From NCBI GenBank assembly GCA_963383645.1, contig OY726560.1:63877058-63941057 (forward strand): 64,000 nucleotides of DNA. The letters are read 5' to 3'. Below are positions 55,288-64,000 of the stretch, piece after piece; positions within the stretch are counted from its first letter, which is position 1; every line of letters begins with the position of its first letter. This stretch comes from Muscardinus avellanarius (taxonomy: Eukaryota > Chordata > Mammalia > Rodentia > Gliridae). The position numbers and the translations under genes were made by a program. Under the pieces are notes generated by a model, which saw only the letters and a list, made by a program, of their open reading frames with translations, was not told the DNA's origin and did not search any database.

Positions 55288-55469
55288 TTTTTTTTTTCCG
55301 GTGGTACTGGGGTTCCTTGAAGCCCTTCTACCTCCAGGCTACACTCCCAGACCTATTTTGTATTTTTGAAACAGGGTCTCTTAAACCAGCGCAGCTGGCT
55401 ATGAATCTGCGCGATCCTGTCTCCGCCTCCCAAGCGCGGGGATTACAAGTGTGCGCCACCACGCCTGGC
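55288..55469 (-). mobile_element. SINE class D
   Basis: GGGGTTCCTTGAAGCCC. TAGGCTAT target copies at 55281-55288 and 55470-55477. Confidence 0.94.
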
Positions 55470-55605
55470 TAGGCTATCTTTTTAAAAATTATTTTAATTA
55501 ATCATATTAGTAGCAAAGTAACATTCTTACTGGGCTTATTTGGCCTGATTAATTAATAATTTATTTTTTTAGACATAGCCGTAATAAAATTCTCTTTGAT
55601 TAATT

Positions 55606-55670
55606 TTTTTTTGGTGTGTACTGGGGATTGAACCCAGGGGCAGTCTACCTCTGAGCCACGCCCCAGCCCT
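55606..55670 (-). mobile_element. ID SINE
   Basis: GGGGATTGAACCCAGGGGCA to CCCCAGCCC; no B1 half. Confidence 0.85.
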
Positions 55671-56800
55671 TTGTAGTTTTTTCACTTTAGAAATGTTCCA
55701 CTGTTTTCTGGCCTTTCTCATGAGAAGTTAGCCATCCTCTGACTTCTTCCCTGTATGTGGTGTGTCCTTTTAGTTTTTAGCAATTCAACTCTAATGTATC
55801 TTGTATGGCTTTTTGATATCAACCTATTTCACTAATCTTTTTGAATATGCTATTATGTATTTCAACAAAAGATGTTTTGGGCTCTTATGTCTTCTAATAT
55901 TTTTCTGCCCGATTTTTTTTCCTCATTTCCTTTGTCAGATCTTTTAATATTGCCTCGTAGGTCCCTAAGGCTCAGTTCATTGTTTTTCAATCTCTTTCTT
56001 CTCTCTTTCTTTTGACTATATAGTTTCTGTTAATTAATCTCAACTCCTTTGCCATCTCCTTTCTGATACTATGCCTACCTAATTAATTTTAAATTTATAT
56101 ATAATACTCTGTAATTGCCATTTGGGTTTTTAAAAAGTTACCATTCTCAACTGAGAGTCCCCATATGTTTATTCATTTAAAGCATACTTTGTCTTATCTT
56201 TTGTTTTTAATATACCTTTATTGGTACATTGTAGTCTCATAGCATAGAAGTTCGGAGTGATAGAGACATATGTACACATAGTACTTGGTGAGCTACACCT
56301 CCCTCCCAGGCTCTTGTTTTTTTGAGCTTAGTGTGACCTTATCTGCGAGTTCTAACATCTGGTCACTTCAGTGTTGGTTTCTGTTGATTGTCTTTTTTTT
56401 TTCTACTTCATATGTTGAATAATTTTGTATTGCATTCTGGCCATTGAAAATTATATGTTGTAGAAATCTGATTCTATTATGTCCCTCTGAAGTGTAATAA
56501 TTATTTTTAAGCAGGCATTTAATTTTGCTGCAACCTACTAACAATTTTTTTCCTGCACTGGGCAATAGCTCAAATTTCAGTATCTGAGCTGAGTTGCTCT
56601 GAGTCTCTTGCATACATGTGTGGTTCAAGGGACAGATGGATCTTTGGGCAGAGTTTTGTATACAGAATATGAGACTCCCCCATCTAGAGCTCTTATTTCT
56701 AGGATTATCCTTCATGTTTCAGTGGTTCTGGCTGCTCTTAGCCTTATCTCTGGGTATTTAAGCCAGTAAGTAGGACTTTATATTCTTTAGTGGCATTTCA
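55671..56800 (-). mobile_element. old L1 5' part, antisense
   Basis: GTAGGTCCCTAAGGCTCAGT, TTCTAATATTTTTCTGCCCG and the 56330-56760 stretch read as the antisense of an old L1M 5' region. Confidence 0.6.
56195..56325 (-). mobile_element. younger L1 3' end, short, antisense
   Basis: TTTATTGGTACATTGTAGTC then TGATAGAGACATATGTACAC; nested in the old L1. Confidence 0.65.
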
Positions 56801-57199
56801 GCTGTTTCACATAAAATAGACAGGGACCTGCCTTCAAATTCAACCTGTTTTTTTTTTTTTAAAGAGAAATTCATCATAGGTTGTCTGCTTTTCCAGATGT
56901 TAGCTCTCCTCCAGTGTCTGCCTGTTTTTTCACTCTCCACTGCATTTGGATGATTGTTATATTTTGTTCAGAGTTCATTGTGTCCTACAGGAGAATTGAT
57001 CCAATCAGTGTTTCCTAGGCTGCACTGGAAACAGGATTTCTGTTTTATTTCTTTAAGAACTATTTAATGTCCTGCTGTGTGATTGTCCTCTAACTTATTT
57101 AATCAATCCTGTATTTACAGACATTCAAATGTTTCACATCATTTGCTATCATAGCATTATTGTTTCGATCACTGTATTCATTCTAGTCATGTATGAATC

Positions 57200-57700
57200 A
57201 AACATTCTTATAGGTACTTGGGGTACATCAGTAAAATAAACTGACATTCTTGCCATCATGCATTTTACTTCTTAGTCAGACAATAATACATAAATATAAT
57301 AAGTATTGAAAATGCTACAGACAAGTGGAAACAGCGATGTGAAGGGTTGGGGGCAGTAGTTTTAAATAGATCATATTGAGAAGATAAGGCTTGAACTCTG
57401 AAGGAGCAGAGACTGTGAGCCTTGGGGATGTCTGGGGAGAAACAAGAGATGAGCCCTTGCATAGACTCCAGGGTGCCTGGTGGGGCTGAGGAGCAGAAAG
57501 GGGCAGTTGTGGTTGGAGTGCAGTAGGGCAGTGACAGGTGCCATAGGAGAGGCAAAGATACGGCTGTGGCCAGATTTGTCGGCCTTGTGGATCATGGGAA
57601 GGTCTGTAGCTTTTGCTGTGAGCATGGTGCAGAACCATTGTAGGTTTTGAGGAAAACAGTGACATGATCTGACTTGAAGGTTTTCTTTATTTTGAGTAAG
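57200..57700 (+). mobile_element. ancient interspersed repeat, class not assigned
   Basis: AGTGACATGATCTGACTTGA near 57660 and the preceding GAACCATTGTAGGTTTTGAG are the signature block shared with the 27.7-29 kb repeat. Confidence 0.55.
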
Positions 57701-57879
57701 AACAAATATATAGGACAGGTATTTGAATGAAAGAAAATGGGTAAGGAATATGTAGTAGTCTTCCTCAGCCTTCAGGAACTGATTCTAACAAAACAGGTTT
57801 TCATTATGGACTGACTTAAATTTTGACTAACAACTGTTAAAAATTATTATAACACTCCAGTCTAGACATGAGATTTTTT

Positions 57880-58075
57880 TGAATGTTTGGGAGGTTTTTC
57901 CCCCCAGTATAATTAGGTAAAAAGTGATGCCTTGTTGGTATTTTGGTTTGTGTTTCTCTAATTATGAAGGAGATTGAGCATATCATTCATGTATAGTCAT
58001 TTATATTCCTTTTTCTGGGAACTGAGTCTATAACCTTTGCTTATTTTTCTGTTGATTTAATAACATTTCCCTGCT
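57880..58075 (-). mobile_element. old L1 fragment, antisense
   Basis: GGTTTGTGTTTCTCTAATTA and GAGATTGAGCATATCATTCA. Confidence 0.65.
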
Positions 58076-59367
58076 GGTTAGCAGTGAGTATTTTCTAATG
58101 CTTCGCACGTGCCCGCGTTGTATAAGCAGAGATGAAAGCAGCTGCCTCAAGGACAGATCACAGTGTTTAAAGTACTTGGAGCCCACTCTCACAGCTGAGC
58201 GAGGCCACCCTGTACTTTCCAGCCCAGCCCACATGCTTCATTCACTTTGAACTTGCCTTCTACGAGGCCTGATCTGTTTTATTCTCAAGTAACTGAAAGC
58301 CTGCCCCTTGCTAGTCTCCGTTTCTCCCAGTCATTTACGCTCATCTGGCTGGAGGATAATATTGTGCTGTGGCTAAAGGTGGCTGTGAAGCCTGGCTCCA
58401 CTTAGTCCAAGATACCTAATCTCTCTGTTCTTCATTTTCCTCCACTAAAATAGAGAGTAGAATATGTACCATGGAGGGCTGTTGTGAAGAGCCAGCGAGT
58501 TTTTGAGTGCGTAGTGTTGACATCTATCAAACTGCTTAGTAAGTGTTAGCTGTGGCCATCCCTCATTTAACAGATACTTACTGGACTTATTGTAGGTGCT
58601 AGACATCATGTAAGATACCAGAACTGGGACTGCAGTGAATTGAACCCCCCTTCTCCCTGGATCAGCAGAAATCAGTCTCCTTTGCTGCCTTCTTAGAATA
58701 CCACCCCTGGACTTGCATGGGAATCATTTACTCTGTCCTTTTCCCATCGTTGGGAATTATTTGGTTTCATATAGGGGTTTTAAGCATTTTCAGAGAAGTC
58801 CTGGCCTTCTTAAATTTGAGAAGTAAGAAGATATGCTTGTTTTGATAAAACAGAGTCAAGTGACAAATACAATTATAAGCTTTTCATCTACTTGACTGCA
58901 TCATGAGTTCACCAGCTCTCAAGTATTCAGTTTCCGACCAAAATTTCTGTGCATAACGGGGTGATTTCGCTTCCTGAGAGATCACGGTGGTGAAGCTCCT
59001 GTCAGCCTTGATCACTCTCTTGCTTCAGGTTTCTCAGTCTTAAATCTCATACTGTGTTGTAAGTTTCTCTCCAAGTCTCACAAGAAGTAGTATCCTCTGA
59101 AAATTAGGTTGTATGATCTTATTTGCAAACCTTTCATTTGTTCTTTTGAGTGATGTTTTTCAGAAAAATAAAAGATATCAAGTAAAACTTGCTTAAGAGG
59201 CATTCTTACTTACTCCCATGTGGGTCTCAGATTTTCAGAATTTCTATGTCGTTTCCTCAAATACTTAAGGAACCTTACACATACGGGGTTTGAATGACTC
59301 ATTGGTTTTGCTTGACATCCTGTCTTTTTAAGAACATATGGAAAGCTTTCTCTAAATCAATAAAGGC
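58076..59367. other. intron, no recognised repeat
   Basis: 1.3 kb of mixed composition, less AT-rich than most of the window. No coding frame. Confidence 0.45.
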
Positions 59368-59375
59368 AGCAGGAA

Positions 59376-59596
59376 TTTTTTTTTTTTCTTTTTGTGGTAC
59401 TGGGGATGGACCTCAGAGGCATTGTACCTCAGAGCTACATCCTTAGCCCTGTCTTTTAGTCTTTTTATTTTTGAAACAGGGTCTCACTGAGTCACGAAGT
59501 GCCTTGCTAAGTAGCTGGAGCTGTCTGTAAACTGCGATCCTCTGGTCTCCACCTCCAAAATGCTGGGATTACAAGCATGCACCACCACGCCCGACA
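59376..59596 (-). mobile_element. SINE B1-dID, class A/C type
   Basis: GGGGATGGACCTCAGAGGCA and GAGTCACGAAGTGCCTTGC; poly(T) tail. Confidence 0.92.
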
Positions 59597-61446
59597 AAAA
59601 ATTATTATTGTGTGGAGCTTATTAGTTCTATAGTAGAGTCCATTTTAAGGTAAAAATAAAATTACTTTGTGTTCTTTCCTAAATCCAAATCAGGCCTTTA
59701 TGTTGGCTTTTAATAGTTTGTATTTCTAATACACTATAATAAAAAATCTTAATAGCGTACCTACTATCAATTTTTTTGTCTTTGTTTTTTTGAAATGCTT
59801 TTTTTCTCTTCTTAATCCTTCTCTCATGCAGATGAAAATAAGCAGCTTTAGTGGATTGTTTATTCTTTATTTTTCTGGGTAAAATTTAGGTTCTTAGGTA
59901 GTAATGTTTGGACTACATATTTAGTCGTCTCAGGTATTATTCCCATCGTGGCTTACTGCTTTTCTCAGTTTCAGTTTCCTGGGAGCTTATTATTCATTAA
60001 TTTCCCAGGCTTTTTCTTGGCTTCAGTTACCAGGACCTTGACCCATTCGCTTTCTTTATTTCCTTATGATTTGTTGACATTCTCACATTCTCTGGTCAAG
60101 ATGCACCTCTTCAAAGATAAATGAGTTACTAGACTCCTACACTGTGATTGACAGGTCACCAAACAGTGTATATAAAACAAACCCCAAAGATATAAATAAA
60201 TATCTTTAAGGTAGAAGAAAGAATTTTTAAAAATTGCAGTAATATTATCTTATATTTAATTCTTTTAGAGATAGATTTAGTTGGTTTCTACTGTTTTTTT
60301 TATCATATCTGAACTTATGTATGTATTTTGTGCCTTCCACCTGGTATTTGGAAGTACATTGGCATTCTTGAACCACTGTTATCTGACTGTCAGGTTTTCA
60401 AGGGAGATATGCAACTGAGTTCTCCCTGGCATGGTATCAGCAATGTCAGGAGTGCCACTGAATGTGTGGAATGAAAGGCTAGAGCTCTGCCCACATGACT
60501 GTAGCCATTTCTTGGACCTTTCCCAAGCAGACACAATAGTGTGGAGCAGTGGCACAGTCCTGGGTTCTGTGAGGACCTGGTGGCTAAGTTACTCTTTATA
60601 GGGGATAACAAAAGGTGTGAGAGGTGCTGAAGCATCATACAAACACTGTGGAATGCCTAAGAAAGTGGATGGATTAGTTGCCAAGAAGGAAGGAGGACAA
60701 CCAAGTGCGAATTCTGAGCCTTCTGTGTTCTGGCACAGTGTAGAATTTGTCCAGAGTTACATACCCTCTAGCCCAGCTTGCCTTTTCTGTTCCAGTGTGC
60801 TAACTCACATAAACATCTGCTCTTTGGGAATATTCAGATCCCTAACAAACTAATTTCAGAATATTATTAAAAACTATTTTCTCCATAGCAAAGAATTTGC
60901 AGTGTAACAAAAATACCATGTCTTATCTATACTGTGGATAGGAATAAACCTATAATCATAATCAGGTTAGAACCAATAGCCTTTCAAAGGTCCAAATATT
61001 ACTTCAGTCCCTTATGTATGGTAGTCAGACTGGATATTAATATCTTACTCCTCCGATATTGTCTTACTTGTTGCTGTCCTTTTGCATCAGGATACATGGC
61101 ACAAGTAAAGAGGATTTGGTGTGTCTCAGCTTAGTGTACACCTTGGAATAAAATACAAGATTTACAGAGACATTGATGTAAAAGATATCTTGATTATCTG
61201 TAGAATACAAGCAAAAGAGAGCATATAATTGGAATCCACATAGTAGTTCCCAGAAGGTTTGTGTAGAAAAGTTTTAAAAATTAAAATGAAATTGCTTAAT
61301 ACTAATTAATTAGTTAAAAGTAGGAGAGTATTCTAATGGCCGAAGTATTATACTATTAACACTACAGTTGATTTTTACATTTTTTCTATAGTATAGAAAG
61401 GATCCAGGTGGTTGATCAAATCCTTTTTTTTTTTTTCTATTTCTTT
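59597..61446. other. STAU2: 1.85 kb intron without recognised repeat
   Basis: AT-rich. A 78-codon frame at 60617-60853 has no family resemblance and I do not call it a gene. Confidence 0.45.
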
Positions 61447-61461
61447 GAAAAGTGGTCTTTG

Positions 61462-61636
61462 GACGTGGCACATGCTTGTAATCCCAGCATTTGAGAGGCT
61501 GAGACCGTAGGTAGGATCGTGGTTCGTGGACAGCCTCAGCTACTTAGTGAGGCATTCCATAACTTAGTGAGACCCTGTTTCAAAATAAAGAATAAAAAAT
61601 AGGGCATGGAATGTAGCTCATGGGTTCCATTCCCAG

Positions 61637-61684
<48 letters not shown>

Positions 61685-61695
61685 AGGAAGGAAAA
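61462..61695 (+). mobile_element. SINE B1-dID, 5' shortened, with (AC)n(A)n tail
   Basis: Begins GACGTGGCACATGC, so the first GCCGGGC bases are missing; (AC)n at 61636-61663 and A22 follow. TSD GAAAAGTGGTCTTTG at 61447-61461 and 61696-61710. Confidence 0.95.
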
Positions 61696-61710
61696 GAAAA
61701 GTGGTCTTTG

Positions 61711-62875
61711 AGTTACTTAATGGAATTGACTCTAAAGGATCTGTCTTATTCCAATAAGTTGGTAAGGATTGCTGTGAAACCCCCAAAGTATATTATCAAT
61801 AGCAAAAGATATTTCTAAGGCCCCTAGATTGTTCTGTCAATAATTAGAGATTCTTGCATTGCCTGTAATCTGACAGCCTATGCCCATGTGGAAGTTCTAG
61901 CTAATACATTATAGTTCTACTTTTAGTGTCTGTGAAGTCACCTTTAAAGCTCTGCAATTGTTTCAAACAAACATTTTCTTTTAATGATTGTGAGAATATG
62001 AAATAAAATGACTACCATTAGACTAATTTTTATTGCAGGTGAGAGGATAAAATGTATTTTAGAAAATAATTGATTAAATGTACCTATTCTTTGGCATGTT
62101 TAAATTTAATTATGATTTTTATTGTATTATGGAGCCAAAATTTTCCTACAGAAATATAACTCAAGATTTAATATTGGGCAACAGTGGGAAAATGGGATTT
62201 AGTAGGAAAATATTTGCTTTATGTAAGCCTTTTTATGAATGCACCTAATGCATTAAAGTGAAGTCAAGCTGTAAAAACAGTTAACTCTGAAAATGCCAAT
62301 TAATTTTTTTGTGTGTTCTAGTGAATATCCATTAGCCTACATATTATTGTATCATTAATTCATATGCAGAAGTATAACCATATTCACTTAGATTTGGGTG
62401 AAAAAGACGAAATTCTTTAAGTATGGAGTAAATATAATTACTGTTTGCATCTCCAAACAAAGCATATTAATCTTCTGCAATACTGCTGATGTCATGTCTC
62501 TGTGTTACTTTTGGGAGTATTTGTGGTGGGCAAGCATCCAAAGTTGATAGTTAATTCTGATCAGCAAAAGCACTGAGGGAGATGTCTGGGTTGGACATTG
62601 TAACAAAGCAAACAATTTCTGGAACTCTTAGAAGATTCTAGTGCAATCATAACTATCCATTTGAATATTCTATTCTGGACATCATAGAAGTAATTTATCC
62701 AAGAAAAGATGTAAAACCTCCCTTTAAAATATAACCTAATATGTTTGTATTTTTCATGCCTTTGTTATTTTTATACTTTTAAAAACTACTCAAAATCATA
62801 AGCTTATGAGCTTAAAATAATGGGGAAACAGAAGTATTTCAAATATTTTCTAGAACTAGTTTTAAGAATCACTGT
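61711..62875. other. intron, no recognised repeat
   Basis: AT-rich 1.2 kb. The 62510-62640 part is least AT-rich. Confidence 0.45.
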
Positions 62876-62897
62876 GTTCCTGGAAAGAGATTTTCTT

Positions 62898-63248
62898 GTT
62901 TTTTTCTTCCATATTTTTTTTAATTTTTTTAAAATTTTTAAATTTTTTTATTTATCATATTTTATTTTATTTATAAGCTGAACATATTGAAAATGGTATA
63001 CATTTAGATTGTGCTTCATGCCCTCTCCTCCCACATCCCTTCCCCCCCTCCCCATAAAAAATGTCCAGGTTAATCATGTTATATTTATACTATTACACAT
63101 ATTCGGATGTAGCTCCTCCATCGAACAACCTCAGCTTTCTTCCTCTCCTATCCTTCCATTCTAGCTTTGCTGAAATTTCCCCTCCATCATCTGGAGTCCC
63201 TCTGGTATTATCACTACTCCCTAGCTTGGGCATATTAGAGAAAACATA
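62898..63248 (-). mobile_element. retroposed insertion with 22-bp TSD
   Basis: T-rich left end, AATAAA-type motifs read on the minus strand, a G-rich tract (C-rich on +, near 63040-63053). A 22-bp TSD with one mismatch lies at 62876-62897 and 63249-63270. It could be an L1 3' end or a processed transcript fragment. Confidence 0.75.
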
Positions 63249-63270
63249 TGTCCCTGGAAAGAGATTTTCT

Positions 63271-64000
63271 GCTTTAGTGACTTTCAAAGAATAGTCTCAG
63301 AAAAACCTCAACCAATGATGAGTGAATTGAGTTATGGGACCACTCGAATAACTCAAAAAATAAGCCCCATTTTCTGTAATTTTCACAATACCTAGGAATT
63401 TGTTATTAGATGTTAAACATATAATATTTAGCAAATGTGTGTTAAAAATTTTAAATTGTAGTTTTTAAAAGTAGTTTAGAAAGTTTAGAAAGTACAGAGT
63501 ATGTATGTGTGTGAACACATATTTATTTGAAAAATATTACAAAGTAACTACAAAATTATGCTATGATAGTTAATGAAAAATATAATAATTTCTACCTGGT
63601 TTGCCACTTGAATACGGTTGAGTAAGTTGATATAGACAAAATTGTTCATATTACTAATGAGCCCTAGAGAACTTGAGGCTTCTTGTCCAAAATTATTGAT
63701 CTAATAGTTGATCTTATTCTAAAATCTAAAGATCTTTTCACTATCAGTGTTTATTTATCTCAAGTTTATAAAAATACTTGATAAATATTTCAGTTATATT
63801 TCTTAAAATATAAATGAATTTTTATTATATTCAAGATAAAGGTTCTTAGCAGATTAAAGAAGTGACCTAGAGAATATACAGATTTTTACTAAAGGCAGAA
63901 TATCTTACAGCAGCATATCCCAAGTGTGTTTCATAGACACACATAATGGTTCACTAAAAAGCATTTAGGTTACCAGACTTAACCTAGATAATACTCTATA
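63271..64000. other. intron, no recognised repeat
   Basis: Very AT-rich, nothing identified up to the window end. Confidence 0.45.

Larger units (their letters stand above)
22384..64000 (+). other. STAU2: STAU2 intron, 5' part, at least 41.6 kb
   Basis: The intron begins GTTTGTATG and runs out of the window. No sequence encoding the remainder of dsRBD2 or later STAU2 domains was seen on either strand. An unrecognised gene here cannot be fully excluded, but no long non-repeat frame or splice-linked coding block is evident. Confidence 0.8.

Noticed and set aside
57265..57665. Overlapping minus-strand frames up to 116 codons
   Set aside because: They fall in an ancient interspersed repeat and show proline/serine-rich chance translation.
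60617..60853. 78-codon frame starting MRGAEASYKHC
   Set aside because: No family recognised, no splice context and no conserved motif; typical of a chance frame.
63093..63287. 64-codon minus-strand frame
   Set aside because: It crosses the border of the retroposed insertion into flanking intron, so it cannot be an inherited coding unit.

Overview
The window is mammalian nuclear DNA, almost all of it intron, from a sciuromorph rodent, most likely a squirrel, marmot or ground squirrel. The main evidence is about 85 copies of a composite SINE made of a 7SL-derived B1 half joined through an A-rich linker to a tRNA-Ala-like ID half (B1-dID type). Such SINEs are abundant in squirrels and their relatives. 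Rodent MT-type MaLR LTRs and young L1 3' ends support this. The species call is inference; no database was searched.

The only gene I can support is STAU2 (Staufen double-stranded RNA-binding protein 2) on the + strand, seen as two intact coding exons at 8550-8709 and 22248-22383. They are in phase with each other across a 13.5 kb intron and encode the second half of dsRBD1, the linker and the first part of dsRBD2. The 8.5 kb upstream and 41.6 kb downstream are intron. I found no further STAU2 exon, RNA gene, CpG-island promoter or second gene. Every other long open frame I examined runs through repeats or lacks gene structure.

Layout: 1-8.5 kb intron with old antisense L1 pieces, a SINE pile-up at 5.5-7.1 kb and a younger sense L1 3' end at 7.6-8.3 kb; 8.55 kb exon; 8.7-22.2 kb intron with long antisense L1s (11.5-14.1, 14.3-15.8, 18.0-19.15 kb) split by SINEs; 22.25 kb exon; 22.4-31 kb intron with two minus-strand MaLR LTRs; 31.3-34.7 kb a decayed sense L1 holding later insertions; 35-56 kb SINE-rich intron with a 50-bp minisatellite at 46.3 kb and an antisense L1 at 48.1-50.5 kb; 56.8-64 kb SINE-poor, AT-rich intron.

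SINE classes used below, given as read on the minus strand: class A, standard form with GATTGAACCCAGGGGCATTC; class B, GGGGGTGGAACCCAGGGGC, often with a (TG)n or T-rich tail; class C, GTCTGGGGATGGAACCC with CACCCCCTGCCC; class D, GGGGTTCCTGGAAGCCC, a short form with a deletion in the B1 half and no ID B box. 'ID' means the tRNA-like half alone. TSD means target-site duplication. SINE ends are good to a few bases where a TSD is given and to roughly 10 bases otherwise.

I see no sign of a new biological system. The points most worth a second look concern SINE evolution (class D, G-tailed copies, repeated insertion at one target) and the 46 kb minisatellite and retroelement junction.
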